From Chlorokybus atmophyticus (lineage: Eukaryota; Streptophyta; Chlorokybophyceae; Chlorokybales; Chlorokybaceae), in assembly GCA_009103225.1 (NCBI GenBank), contig RHPI01002069.1, positions 2,532,206 through 2,596,205 of the forward strand: a stretch of DNA of 64,000 bases, read 5' to 3'. The notes under the pieces were generated by a model, which saw only the letters and a program-made list of their open reading frames with translations, was not told the origin of the DNA and searched no databases. The position numbers were made by a program, and so were the translations under genes. This document shows, piece after piece, positions 34,776-47,774 of the stretch (position 1 is the first letter of the stretch; every line of letters starts with the position of its first letter).

Positions 34776-37700
34776 GGGTAAAGTGCTCTAGTTTCGGCCA
34801 AATAAGGTTTGAGACGTGACAGCTCTTAGGGTGTTTGTTTTTTGGCGGTGATGTGAGTGAATGAGTTGAAGGAAACTAAATTGGCTGCACGTAAGTATTT
34901 TTTTCAACAAAATTGGAGCAGTGACGCGGCAGTTATGCTCTGCTGAGTGGGCATGTGTAATTCATGCAGGTCAAAACCTAACGTGACCTTATTTCGGCCG
35001 TTGTTCTGGCTGTGTAGTAGCAGGACTGGCGTCGGCCATGTCATGTGATGTGGCGGGTGATGTGTGGCTGCTGGTGTGCTGACACTGACAGCTGCGTTTT
35101 GCCGCCACAGTGCACCACAGCTGTCATTCTTTTTCCCGCCAATGTGGCGGGAGACAGCTTTCAAGCAAAGCAAGGCACAGTAAGCGTAGGATGCATGTTG
35201 CTGTGCATGTGGGTCATGTGCGCAGCGACAGCAGCAACAGCATGCATGGCAAGGCTGTAGATGTTGTAAGGGTTAGCATGGTGTATGTACAGGGGTTTGC
35301 GTGTATACTATGTATGCTACTGTCTAGCAGCACGCTTAGCCCGCCATTTTGCTCCTGCTAGTCTACTCTCTGGGCTTGGGAAGGGGCGGTTGATGCGTGC
35401 ATGGAGCCATTCGCCCCACTCAAGGAATGGCGGGTGCCTCTCGCTAACCCATAGCATGGGATCCCAATCCCATCTACTGAGTAAGTCCAGCGCCTCCTCT
35501 CTTGTCTTAGCCCGTTGCTCCTCCTCCAATCGTTTTTCCTCTCTTTTCTCAGCCGCTGCCTGTTTTTGCCCCGCATTCTTGGCTGCTGCCTCTGCTGATC
35601 TAGCTGCCTTCTGCTGATCTTTGTGGGCTTGTTTATTTGCAGCGATGCGTGCTGCCTCTTGCTTCTTGGCCGCTACTGCTGTAGCCTTCTCTGCAGCAGC
35701 ATCAGCTCGCTCTTCCGCAGCTGCTGCACGGGCCTCCTTGCGTTGCTGCACAGCCTCATTTGCTACCCTCCTATCCTCCTCAATCTGGTATTGCCTGTCT
35801 CGAATGTCAGCATGCGTCAGCCACTCTGCTGTTGCTGGTTTCACACCCGTCCTCCTCTTTTTCTTTGCAGGTTGAACATTGGCGTTGGCTTGGGTTTGCT
35901 CCTGCACCTCCTCCTCCACCTCTGCTACTTGGGGGGGCTCTCCTTCCAGGACGTCAGCAAGCACATCTAGCAGACCCTTGGGAGGTTCAGGAGGGAGGTA
36001 TTTGTCAACTGCATCAGCATTGAACGGGTGAATGCCTGCGTGAACAGCAGTAAGGTCAATTGTGTTGCACAGGTGCATGCATACACATGCACATGCACAC
36101 ATGCAATTGCACACATGCACATGCATGAGTTACACTCACCGCATGCCTAGAACCCAGCCATGATGTTGGCCGCACTAAGCCCTTGCACAAAGCACGGCAC
36201 GAGCATCTTCAAGAATTGCTCATTAGGTAGGCCTCTCAAACCTCTGTTGTCCTTCAGCCATGCAGAGTATACCTTCTTGTACACAGACTTGAAGCTTGAA
36301 AAACAGGCAACATCTAGAACCTGCAGTCTGTGTGTGGTGTGGGGGGGCAAAACGAGTATGTCCAAGCCCATATCTTTGCACTTGTCTATGGTAGCCACAT
36401 GGTAGCGACTAACGTGGCCGTCACAGATGAGGAGAGCTGGGTTGCTTTGACTAATCCCCCCAGGCATGTTGCTTTGCAGATGATCAATCAAGGTGGAGAA
36501 ATGTTCAGTAATCATCAATGCATTCTCTTGGACGCTGAGGCTGGCGCCTGGCAAGCCAAAGGCCTCTCCCCACTCAGGGTAGAGGTGCTGGCCTGCGAGG
36601 ATAGCGGTGGGGGGGATGCAGTAGCCAGCAGCTGTCACAGCTGCCATGCAGGTACTGTGCTGTCTGGCCCCAGATGTGGCTAACTGAGCGAACTTGGAAT
36701 TGCTGTAAATGCATGTGTTAGTTCATGTGCAACATGTTGGCATGCAAAGCATCATGTTGCCATGCACTGCACTTTGACAAAGCATACGGTCACTCACCTT
36801 TTTACTATCACAAATTGGTTACGCAAGTGGAGTCTGGCTCTATTCCAATCTCGTCACAACCAATGATTCGGTCCGGGCCAATCTTCATCACATCCAGCAC
36901 TTCCTTGAGGCGTTTAAAGTAATCCTTCACGATCCAGCGCTTAAAGGACGTACGCCTGCTTGCATCAACTGCCTCCGCTTTCCTCTTCCTCAGCATATGA
37001 CGCTGCATGAACATCCTCACCCAACGAGCGCCAGGTATCCCATCTTTGAATTGCTTGCTTTTCGGGTCATTGGCGAGTTGCTTCCCCACATGGACTTGTA
37101 TATCTTCCTTTGTCATTGCACAACCTATGGCGTTCTAATAAGTGATCAGCTTCACCTCCTCCTCCACATTTAAGAAGGTTGGTCTACCTGCACCCCTTGC
37201 AGCATTGTGTGTCTCAGTGCACAGCAAAGCACATTGCACAGCACAGCACTATATAGTGTTGCACATGCACGGCAATGCACAGTGTGGAATAGCAATGCAT
37301 GCTCTAACTCACTTGTACTGCTGCAAGCGTGAAGGGGAAGCCACGTAGTCCTTCATCGTTGACTCTGCGAGCCCTACCTCCCGTGCTGCCTCCCTTGCAG
37401 TCATGCAGCCCTGTTTAACAGCATAGATTGCCTCTTGTACTCGTGGCAGCAGTGACAACCTCGCCTTACGAGGCATGTAAGGGCCCCTATTGTTTAGCAG
37501 CTGCTTGGCTCGCAGCTGCACTGACTTGTTGGTAACGCGCTTAGCGCTGCCAGCAGCAGTCCTGGTCACCTTGCAACACAGCAGAGTGCCTCAGTACAGG
37601 CACGATGAGGAGCTGTGTGAGTGCAACAACATGTTGGCAATGATGAACAGAGAATCTGAGCCAAACAGTGCACAGCAGTAGCATTGCAATAGGTACCTGA

Positions 37701-38376
37701 GTTGGCATAGGCACAGCCTTGTGAAGCTTGCAATACACTTGCTCATGCCAACCGTGTGCTTCTCCCCGTGTGCCTCCTCACCTTGCATGTAAGCAAGGCA
37801 CCTAACCAAGCGGTATGCCTGCAAACGCCCTCACTGCCTAGCACAACACGACCACCAAGCCAAACAACAATGTAGCTTTGTAGGCAGCTAGCTTTAGTTG
37901 TAACTAGACCTAGGCAACAAACCGCACTCCAAAAGCTTACCCCAGCAAGAAGTTATGTCAGTTATAATATTACTATCACTCGCGGCGATACGCGTGTGGG
38001 GTGGCATAATAATTTTCTTGTTTCACATTCAATCGACCTGAAACTCTAATAGAAGCTGCATTATTACATAATAAAACATAACTATTACATAACTAAAACA
38101 ATGCCATAAACCGCTCATCAAAACTCACTTGCGTCCAAAAGTTACAATAGTTAAGAATTATAGGGCAGCATTTCACTTAAACTATATATTTTCAAAAATT
38201 CAAAACTCCCGCCATACATGTCCAAACGGGCTAGCGGTTGAATCGGTAGACGCGTATCTTCCTAATCTAACAGCCCTCAAGAGCCCACCGCGATCAACGG
38301 CCCACAGCCATCACAGCAGCCAAGAAACTGCCTGCGCCGAAATAAGGTCACGCGCCGAAATTAGGGCACTTTACCC
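34776..38376. mobile_element. Pogo-like (Tc1/mariner superfamily) DNA transposon, copy 2
   Basis: The ends match in inverse orientation: GGGTAAAGTGCTCTAGTTTC at 34776 and GGGTAAAGTGCCCTAATTTC read inward from 38376, with two mismatches over about 24 bases. Each is flanked by TA (34774-34775 and 38377-38378). The motif GTGACCTTATTTCGGC occurs inside both ends (near 34983 and 38339). The first nine bases are close to the ends of element 1 (GGGTAAGTG), so the two belong to one broad family. The element is 3.6 kb with one spliced minus-strand transposase. Confidence 0.88.
35317..37569 (-). pseudogene. Pogo-like DDE transposase with coiled-coil tail, two in-frame TAG codons
   Basis: The N-terminal exon (about 37569-37315) carries a psq-type helix-turn-helix (QGCMTAREAAREVGLAEST). 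The next (about 37180-36830) has RPTFLNVEEEVKLITY-stop-NAIG, TKEDIQVHVGKQL, a basic patch (HMLRKRKAEAV) and CDEIGIEPDS, the first catalytic Asp. The third (36680-36137) has YCIPPTAILAGQHLYPEWGE, LLICDGHVSRYH (second Asp), LVLPPHTTHRLQ, LDVACFSSFKS and ANIMAGF-stop-AC. A GTGAGT donor there splices in phase to GIHPFNADAVD at about 36024, completing the conserved GF-x-x-x-GI-x-PFN motif. The tail is a Lys/Glu/Ala coiled coil. TAG occurs at 37135-37137 and 36147-36149. The 5' exon start is not certain. It is the larger relative of the transposase in element 1. Confidence 0.78.
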
Positions 38377-38378
38377 TA

Positions 38379-40206
38379 CGCGGATTATGTCTCGTTTGCA
38401 AGTGTGTTGCAAAGCTTTGCAGGCATTGGTAGATGCATGCTTCTATCATTTGTGATGTGCGCATTGACAAAAGTTAAATGCAAATATCCGACTGCGCTTG
38501 TATTAAGTGCATGAGTATTTTATAATAGAATATGTTTTGCATGTCAGGTTGAATATAGCGGGCTTTACATTATGAGATAATTTGTTTTATAACCAATCAC
38601 ATTTATGTAATATGAATGTTACACCCGTCCATCGCCACAACAACAAATGTAGCTAATCGAACAATAGCACGCTTTTATGTAACACATTGCAATTAATTCC
38701 ACATTACACTGCAGCTCCACATGAATTATGCAATTTACAAAGCGTTTATTATAATTTAACTTAATATACCAACTTCTTCTAACCGGTATAAATATATGTG
38801 CGGCGCCGGTTATCGCAATTGTGGCTAGAAAACTTATTCAATACACACTTGCTGCTGAGCAAGATTCTTGTACGCTTACAGCGTGTGCAACAACTTGCTT
38901 ATGCACTTTATCATTAATATGAACGCACAACGTTAATCCTACACGTTGCATCACGCGATTGAGTTGTACCGTACGGGTGACCCCTGTAATTCATTGAGCT
39001 ATTAATACCATCTCACATGCGTGGCGAGAATCATACAGTACATGACAGACAATAAAAGGTGATGCTCTGATGTTGTATTTTATATCCTTAATACATATTT
39101 GATATATTTATCTTCGTTTATGTCTTATGTTAGCTCTTACACTTCCATGTCACCATGCGGGTTGCCAACTTGTAAACTTTCTGAGTACCAGGGTAAATAT
39201 GTTACAACTTTCAAGTTGCAAGTTGTAATGCGAAGCCAACATGGAGCCAGTGCCAGATTGCTCTACTTTTCCACATAATACATTTATAAGGCATTGCGCT
39301 GCATGTGGCACATCATGCGCTACGAAGCAATTTGGGCGGCACGTGCCATCTGGCCGGCACTGCCGCAGATAGGACTTCTCATAGGACTTCTCTGTTCTGG
39401 TAGGTAGGTGGTGATGCTGGCAACCGCAATGGTTGCCTCTGGCAGTTTGCCTGCTATGAAGGTACCACTGCGGCAGAACAGTGCCGTATCAGTGGCATTG
39501 ACTGGGTCATGTGGTGAAGCCGCGTAGATCGGCACCGCCCGTCCACCTTGTCGTACTGATCGGCACAACGATCAGCAGATCAATTCGCCGCGCCCACCGA
39601 GAAAATGGCGACAGCCAAAAGTCAGACGAACGGTTTTGATTCAAACTAACACAACCGAACGTCACCCTTTGGAGCGCACCACGCTAAATACATGTATCAT
39701 GGTATGAGGTTCTGGGAACGACATGAATCCCGGCCTCTGTGTCAGAAATCCTAACGCACATGAGTCAGATAGCAAATTAACCCATGACTGATGAGCTATC
39801 AATGCCCTGGAGCGTTCCATAAACGTCAGAAAAGCACTCATTCCCAAGCCTACTGGTACCTATCGTTACCTAATGCAGGCTGGATTGCTTTGTGAAACTG
39901 GTCCTGTACCTGTCTGGGCATGCTGGATGGATAGGCACGGCCGCGTTCATAACGGTCAACAGGTCATGAGCAAAGCTCGAAATCCGGAAATGCGATGACG
40001 CTTCGGGACTTCTTGCATTGTCGTTGACAAGTTTCAACTTCTTGCGGAAAATGTTGGGAACTGGTCGGCTCGCACGGCGTAGGATTCCGTGTCAATAATT
40101 TCGGAATTCGGAATTCACTGCAGTGGTGAAAATTTGAGACGGGAGTTACGAGCTACGGGAGTTGCTTCTGCTTGCTGTTGCTGCTGCTGTTGTTGGGGTG
40201 AGAGGT
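38379..40206. other. Gene-less stretch
   Basis: Very AT-rich to 39300, then mixed composition. A minus-strand frame at 39320-39568 is open for 82 codons but matches nothing recognised. Confidence 0.35.
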
Positions 40207-42952
40207 ATGGCTGGCGGCGGCACTGGTGGCGGTGTTGGTGTTGGTGTTGGTGCTATCGCTGCTTCAGCTGCTTCCGAGTCGCTGGCAGCTGGATCAACAA
40301 CGTCGTTGTCGTCGTTGGGTTCGAGGTGGCCGGTGCGTTTACGGATGTCCTGGACAACGGCGATCTGCTTGACGCTCTGTGCTGCTGCGCCGTTTGTGCT
40401 GCTCTTTGGGCCAGCCTTCTTCAGCGCTAATGGTGAGAACGAGATGGGGCAGTTGTAGAAAGAGGAGAAGCAATTGAGAAAGCGGAGGTTGCAAAAATAC
40501 TCAATGTTCGGGGAGGTGCAGCTTTGTCTTGCTGATGACCTGATCTCTGTTTGGTGTTGTAATTGATTGCTGCACATGTCAGTGCTAGTGTTACTGGTGT
40601 GTCAACCTGTCAAGTATACCACCGAATCATATTTCGAGTTTGAGTCGTGCCCATCCTGTCGTGTTTGGGCCTCTGAGCACATGAGGCACTGCTGTGTGCG
40701 CGCGTGAGTAAGCATGCATGCTTTGCTGGCTGGACATTGAGGGCACAAGCGCGTTGCTTTTGTCGGAGAAAACGATGCCAGTAGCTGGTTTACAGTTGTG
40801 TGTACACGTCTATGCTGCTCGCTTGCGACATGGACTCCAATCAGCTGTCACAGCATGACTTGACAGTGCTCTCATCCATGCCTCTGCTCGGTAGTCACTG
40901 CATCTCAGCACCGAAGCATACAAGTTGTTGCACTGCGTACAATATCAGAAGAACGCGGATTGTGGTTTTGACTTGCCCTGGTGCTTGCTTGGCTTGCTTG
41001 CAGGAGCTGCTTGTTTTTACAAGTCGCACGATGGCTATCCAGAAGCGGTGTCACGCCGATCGCACCAATCGTACTTTGCGCTGCTCAACATAACCTACAC
41101 CTTAAATGTAACATCCACTTGTGATGTCGGGGCCACGCGATACCCGCCCTACCCAACCCCTCCATCCGCGCGTTGCGATGCAATAAAGACACTGGCACCC
41201 GACTTCAATGCAACGCTTGCCGCCATGCCCATTGACGTGAGGCTCCAAAGACAGCGCTATCGTAGGAACCTCGCCAGGTGCCGCTCTTCAAAAAATTCCA
41301 AAGTTCTTAACTGCGAGCGAACACCTCCCTGCATGTACCTACGTAAGTGGCTGGCGCTCGACTAGTTCGACTATGCTATGTGATGGCTGCTACTTTGGCA
41401 GCTTCATTGCATGACGCTGACTTTCGGGCTTTGTGCAGCAACATCAGGGCCATGGCGGGACAACTTGCCCTTGAGGCTCGCCTGCAGAAGATACCAAAGG
41501 TGGGTTGTATGTGCTATGCTGCTTGACTAGTCGCGTGCAGGCACAGTCAGATTTCTCAACGGTGGCATACAATTCAAATGCGCAATGGTGTCAGAACAAC
41601 CAGTCTCAGTTGAATATCAGCGTTAACTCTTGGTCAGAATAGAAGCTGGTCAAGTCAGTAAGCATGTCTGCTTGTGTGCAGAGATGAAACCTGGCCAGTC
41701 TACGACCCGATCTTTAAGCGCACCGTGAACACTCGCACGATTCTTGACATCCTCTCCCTCATTCGCAACAAGACATGGCTAGTTGCGGGTGACAGCGTGA
41801 TGCAGCACACGTGGTACGCCATCATGTGCGCGTTGGAGCGGTTCAATCTCGCCGAGGAGGCTGTTGAAACTCACAGTCAGATCTGGCGCGTCATGAAGAG
41901 CTTAGGCACTATTACGCCAAGGGAGGGAAGCACGTACGAGCGCACGTACCGGTGGGACAGAGACGGCACACGGGTGTGGCGGGCGGGTGCGCCCTTCAAC
42001 GTTACTATTATCTCGGTAAGCTTGGACCGGCCTTGGTTTGCAGGGATTCATACATACCTGCTGGTTGCGTCTAGCTGGCTGCTGACGCTATGCCTGCACA
42101 AGCTCGTTCTGTTGCACAGCTGGTAGCATGCATCCCACTGAACTGAAGTAGCATTGTGGGATGCATGTGTCATGGCGAAAGCCGTGTTGACATATTGTAG
42201 GCTGCATGTGGCTATATGCCACGTTGCTGCCCTGGATCAACTTCACTCACGTGTTGTCTGTGTTGTGCGCTGCAGCCTCGTGTCAATGCTTTCGATGCTA
42301 ACTACCTGAGCCCCTTTGTCGCGATGTCGGATGTCATCTTGACCGGGTTTGGGCTACACTACTCTCCGGACTTGTGCAGTTTTGAAAAAGCATTGCAAGA
42401 AGCTCTACCCTACTACAGCAAATGGGGTCAAGAGAAGGTGAGCAACAACTCCTTTTGTGTAACCACCAGGCAGGGGCATATGTGTAAGCACTACACCGCG
42501 GCATACCTTGCAAATGAGTGGCATTGAACGGCATGCTGACGGTTCTGAAACTGCAGCTCTTGATGGTGAGGGAGCTGTCATCGCAGCATTTTCCAGAATC
42601 AGGTCACTTTCAGGCGTGCCTGCATAGTCCAACCGGCACGAACAGGGGTCAGTGCGTGCCGCTGAGTCAGGACTCGTATTCCAACAGTGCCATTGCTCGC
42701 ATCAACTCCCGGTGGCACGCTGCCACGTGCTCGCACTCCAACATCCACCTCGTGCCCTTCTATAACATCACGGCCCCCCTTCACAATATGCACATGGGTA
42801 GCGGTCCAGGTCCGGCCCCAGCAAATAAGACACGCGACTGCACGCACTTCTGCTACTCACCTCTTATGTGGGATATCCACTTCACGGACATGTACAATGT
42901 GCTGAAAGATGCAGTACAGGCGCGTGAAGGTGGCCCGTTGGATGCACAATGA
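40207..42952 (+). CDS. PC-esterase / TBL-like SGNH acyl-esterase, type II membrane protein
   Basis: Six exons, all phases consistent: 40207-40432, 41004-41342, 41439-41499, 41682-42015, 42276-42437 and 42557-42952, giving about 505 residues and ending in TGA. Exon 1 has a short Gly-rich cytosolic end and one membrane span (WTTAICLTLCAAAPFVLLF), as in Golgi type II enzymes. The luminal part has several N-glycosylation sites and the two catalytic blocks of PC-esterases (Pfam PC-Esterase, which includes plant TBL proteins): VAGDSVMQHTW, with the GDS nucleophile, and RDCTHFCYSP, the D-x-x-H pair. TBL relatives transfer or remove acetyl groups on cell-wall polysaccharides in the Golgi, so a role in wall or glycoprotein glycan acylation is inferred. 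The start was chosen because exon 1 is the only upstream frame giving an anchor and a matching phase-1 junction (G/GA to exon 2). Confidence 0.82.
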
Positions 42953-43711
42953 GGTTTGCTCGCTTGCGATCATTGAGTTGTGTTTTTCTATCACTGTTTG
43001 TAGATAATCCTTATTCCCTTATTATGTAGATAGATATGTGTAGCAACGACGCAGGACACGTCTGTTACGCTGTATCATACACAACCAGTGTTGTGTACTG
43101 TACAGTTTTCTATTGCAGATGAGCGTAGTTTTGGCGTTTATACTGACTCATAGACCGTTTGTGTTGTTCCAACATGCACGTTGTCTGCATACCTCGCTCA
43201 ACTTGCCCGCTTAACAACCGGTGCTCATGGCTGTTTGGTGCTTCTGAGACAAGCACCTGTATGTCACTGTTGCAAACCAACCCAAGGTCATCGCGCATGT
43301 CCTGCAGCCCATTGGTATGTAATGTATTCCTGTGATTATGTGAGTGCAAACATGCTTTCTTGGGTCGTAGCAGTGCCATGTGATGACAACAGCATTCTCA
43401 AAAATGGGTATTCACCTGTGTGCTGACGAAGGCATGCACAAGCAATAGGACGTCCAAACACCTTGGACAGACAGGAAACGACATGTACCTCAACCGTACT
43501 CTGTGCTACCATAATACATAGCCATGACACTGTTCTAACTCAAGCAGATGTGACCAGCGCAGGGAGCGATCATGCAAGTCCTATGCTAATGAGTTAGCCT
43601 CTTTCCCTTGCCACAAACAGGCAACTCTCATTCGTTGATGAAGTGCAATACAACATGGCAGTCATTCTCTCCACACGCTGCCGCGACAAATCCTATAACC
43701 AATATTGACAA
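42953..43711. other. Intergenic region between convergent genes
   Basis: Lies between the 3' ends of the PC-esterase (+) and kinesin (-) genes; no further gene seen. Confidence 0.5.
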
Positions 43712-46700
43712 TCAGTCAAAGGCTAGCCGCGTGGCCGAGCCTGTGGGTTTCAGCTGAGGAGACTCCGCTCTTATCGGCGATGCGGCACCAGAATGGTCAG
43801 GTGAAATGGCGTCCGGAGTATTTATAGAGTTGTTGAAACTATTCTTCTTGGCCATGCCCAAGTCCACTAGCTTCGCACGCTGCGCAAACTGCAGCGACGA
43901 AATTGTCTCTGCCGAGTTGGACATGTTGGGCGCCACGTTCGCAAACATGAGAACTTTAGCGTCACCGCCCAAGCTGTCTTGCAGCAGATACGTGAGCTTG
44001 GAGTTCCTGTAGGGGATGTGGCTGTTCTTCTTCTGCAGTGAAGCTATTACGTCGCCCAATGCCGACAGACTCTTATTAATAGCCTGCATTACAGCACAAG
44101 CTCAAACTAGGCAAGCACAGCTGTTGAATCATAAGATTAGTGACAATTGTGTGTAATCTCCTAGTGCAAAAGCTCACACGCATTGCTAACCATTGTGCAT
44201 CAAATAGCGTGCATGCATGTGAGGGACACAACCTTTGTGAGTTGGTTCACGTGCATGCCTTGCGCACACGCTGCTCGGGTGTATACCTGTGCCTCTTTGA
44301 GTTGGTCACCACTGACTCCGGACTTATTGACCCGCTCGGACCCTGCCAGATCAACAAGGTGCAGCTTCGCCTTGTGCTTCTGCCCCAGGTTCTCAACCTC
44401 AAGATAGACCGTGAGGATCATGTGCGAGCGCGAAGAATGCTGGTTCATGTTTGTCGACGCCGTGCTGTTGCAAAGCACATCGCAATCATCAGTCATGCCT
44501 CTTGCTACACTGGGACCTGTGCAGGATTGAGCAGTTGACCACACTTCACCTGCGATTGCGTTTGCCTTCTTTGAAGACCGCCTCAACGTCTTTGATGTTG
44601 ACGACGGGCCGCATGCTGAGGTCTGGAACGTGGACTCGTCCGTCGAGCGGGTTGTGCTTGATCTCCAACTTGCCTTCCGCTGGTCGCGGCGTGAGCAAGT
44701 CCCGAACCGTCTCGTTGTAGATCTCAATCATGGAGACGGACATAGATGACTTTGCATCAGGTCCCAAGTTTTCAACCAAACTGAAAAGCTCCTCCAAAGC
44801 CCTGAATGGAGCACAGTGTTTGCATGCTTGCCAATGTAATGACTGCGTTGATCATGTTGCAACACTCACCTAAAGTTGATTCCGCGGTCTTGCTCTGAAC
44901 CGTCCATAGTGTGAGTCTTGCCGGAGCCAGTCTGGCCGTACGCGAATATGCACACGTTGTAGCCGTCAACACACGACTGCACGAGCGGAGCCGTGTCCTC
45001 CCAAACTGCCACTTGCGTGGCCTTTTGGTCAAACACTCGATCAAACGTGAAAGCCTGAACAACACACAAGTCAGAGACCATTGGGCACGCACTTGAGCCA
45101 CACAAGTGCATGGCGTCCAAATGAGGCACGCACCTGCTCTCGCCTTGCGCCATCATTGACTTTCAACCCCAGGTTGGTATCAGGAGGATAGATGATACAT
45201 GTCTCTCTGTCTGCATCGTCCTTAAGTACTGGCCGCACCCTTGCAAACACCCTGACGAGGGCAAACTGTTCAGCCAGACAGACCCAACAACTGATAACAC
45301 TACGTTGGCATGACACACTTGCCTGATGTTGCCTTTGAGGTTCATAAGCTCGTTGTGCACACTCTTGCGGTCCCTCATCTCCTTCTTCCACTTGGTCTCA
45401 ACATCGACGTACTTTAACTTGAGCGCCGCGAGCTCTGCTTCTAGTCCTGATCGTGAGCCTTCCAAGTGCGCCACACGCTGTCGCAGACTCGTGCATTCGG
45501 CCATCACGTCGGATGCGGAAGCCCGTGCTTCCGCCTCTCGTCGCGCAATCTGAAAGAAGAAACCAACAGCAATACTTCTGAATCTGCAGCAGTGATCCGC
45601 TTTTATGCAACTGTTGCACAAAAGCGTTCCAATAGAGGGCAACCCACCACCCAACTTTGATGTTGAACTTCATTGTCAGTGAAGAGTCCATTGCAGGTAC
45701 AGTTCAAGCATAGCTGATGTGCAATGTTACATTAACCAACCAGCATCACACCTGCTCTTGAAGTGATGCGAGCTCTGCGGCATGGGTAGCTCTCAAGCCA
45801 TCGACGCCAGCTGAAGCTGACCGGTGCTGAGAGTCCAGTGAAGCAATGGTGGCATCCTTGGCAGCAACAAGGCTCTGTGAGCAAGACAGTTAGCTGGTGA
45901 GGACACAACACGCACAAATGTACAACACGCTCTCATTGCGCACTTGCAGGCGTGCGATCTCGTTCTCATTGATGCGGAATTTCTCTGTGAGGCCTTCAGC
46001 ATCAAGTGCTTTGGCCTTGAGCTCGTGGCGGACGGCGGCTATGTCCGCGGCATGGCGGGCCTCCAAGGCCGCCACGTCCGCGGCGTTCTGCTGTGCAGCC
46101 ACCTCTTTGGTCATTGTGACGGCACTCAACTCCCCTTGCAACGTGGCAATGGCTTCTTCTTGAGCCTACAAACGACATGATGTCAATACAGTCAACAGAG
46201 CATCAGCCACTGTACTACATGCGGACTCATCGTTGCAATTGAAGATGTGCAACTGAGAACATGCATTCAACGGGATGTTGAGGGCTTCAAGTAAGACGTA
46301 CGAATGTTTTTATTGCATACTACTTCATGCTCGCACAGTGCGTACATTACCTTCAGCTGCGATTGCAAGCTGTGTATCAACTGGTCCTTCTCTGCCTGCT
46401 TTGCAATATCTTCATCCGTCACACGCTTCCCCGCGGACTCCAGCTCTGCTCGCAGCTCCTCCATTTCAACTGCATGCCTAGAAGCCTGTACCCCAAACCA
46501 CAGTGTTTGTGACACATGCACACGCACACGTACACGTACACGCTCAGGACACTGCCGCTCAACAGCAACAACTTCTCCCAGTGCAACCACTTACTTGCTC
46601 CTCCTTCTCCTGCTCCAGTGACTTGACCAGGGCGGCCAGCGCAGCCGCCTGGCCCGCGCCAACACCCTGGCCTTCCGAAGCTATCCTCCACTCAGACACC

Positions 46701-47774
46701 GCGGACGGCCCCGCTCGCGCCGCCTTCAACTCCTCCATGAGCTTCTCACATTGTGCCTGCGTCGAGTACAGGTTCGAGCAACCTGAGATTTCTCTTGCAT
46801 CAACAACAGTTACCACAGACTGTCTGCAACATGGGGATAAAGCAACTCGCCTTTGACCATAATGATGTTACGCAAGCACAGTACCAAAGCCATGTGGGGG
46901 GGGGTTGGGGGGGGGGGGGGGTGTTATCAGACAGACATTGTTTGGCAAGGACACTGCTCACATGAAGATTGCACCCATGCGTGTGGACACAGACACACGC
47001 GCACGCGCACGTGCACGCATGTGTGCATTCTTGTCCTAACTTATGAGTCAGTGTGAGATGACTGTGCATACATTAAGGACATAAGTCCAACGTACTGTAA
47101 GCCGCGCAACTTCAGCTTCCGCGCCATTAGCTTTCGGTGTTCCTCGGCCGCGTGCAGAGGTGGCCTCCTTGAGCTGTTTGCGGAGGTCGGCAATCTTGTC
47201 CTCAAGGCCAGCAACAATCTCAGCGGCATTCTTCGCGGCGAGGTTGAGCTCCTTTTGTCGGCGCTGAGACATGTCATCTGTGAGGCGCTCAAGGGCGCGC
47301 TTCATCTTCTCCTGCAGTATGGCAGCCTGCTTCTCCAGCTCCTGCTTCATGCGCCCGTTCTCGCGGTCTTTCTGTTGGTCCTCCCACATGCCCGCGTCCC
47401 TCTCCGCTTCAAGTGACACAATTCTCGCCATGTAACGCGACCTCTCCACCTCCCACCCCGCCTCCATCTCGTCAATCTTCTCCTGAACACCAACACATGC
47501 ACAAAGACACATGAATGCACGTACACACGCGTGCGCGCACGCATGCACACGCAAACGGACTGCATTTTTGTTTGTTTCCAGATCGCAAATCTGCTAACAT
47601 ACGACTCAATGCTTGCATACTTGTATTTCAGCCATGTCCGGGGTGGGCATTGAGGAGTCCATTGGGCTTTTGCGCTGCTGTTTTGGGCCTCCTGGAGAAG
47701 GACCAGCAGGGTACTCAAATACTTCGAGGGATTGCATGCGCACGTCTTGCATGAGTCGGTTGCTGTTGCCTCCC
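43712..47774 (-). CDS. Kinesin-14 (C-terminal motor, minus-end directed)
   Basis: Twelve exons resolved by phase-consistent junctions: 47774-47621, 47482-47096, 46756-46595, 46485-46351, 46165-45944, 45874-45752, 45549-45323, 45251-45134, 45054-44870, 44801-44550, 44464-44287 and 44083-43712 (about 837 residues, TGA stop). About 460 residues of coiled coil (for example [20 protein letters not shown]) lead to the kinesin-14 neck LKGNIR, joined directly to VFARVRP. The motor has the P-loop [13 protein letters not shown], the switch I block NQHSSRSH, the switch II block [12 protein letters not shown], and [18 protein letters not shown] Ser/Pro-rich tail of about 45 residues follows the motor. 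Neck-before-motor order is diagnostic of kinesin-14, a family of minus-end microtubule motors for spindle and organelle transport. The true N-terminus is missing: the first resolved exon starts mid-codon, so at least one exon lies upstream (beyond 47775). Confidence 0.95.
46893..46921 (+). repeat. Poly-G tract
   Basis: A G homopolymer-rich run in a kinesin intron; likely length-variable. Confidence 0.85.

Noticed and set aside
38225-38290. Sequence resembling a tRNA-Leu D-arm (GCGGTTGAATCGGTAGACGCG)
   Set aside because: No T-arm (GTTCGA) or acceptor stem follows, and it lies inside the right end of pogo-like element 2; coincidence.
40800-41003. Open frame directly upstream of PC-esterase exon 2 as an alternative N-terminus
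   Set aside because: A CAG acceptor at 41001-41003 and the phase-1 match to the membrane-anchor exon at 40207-40432 explain exon 2 better.
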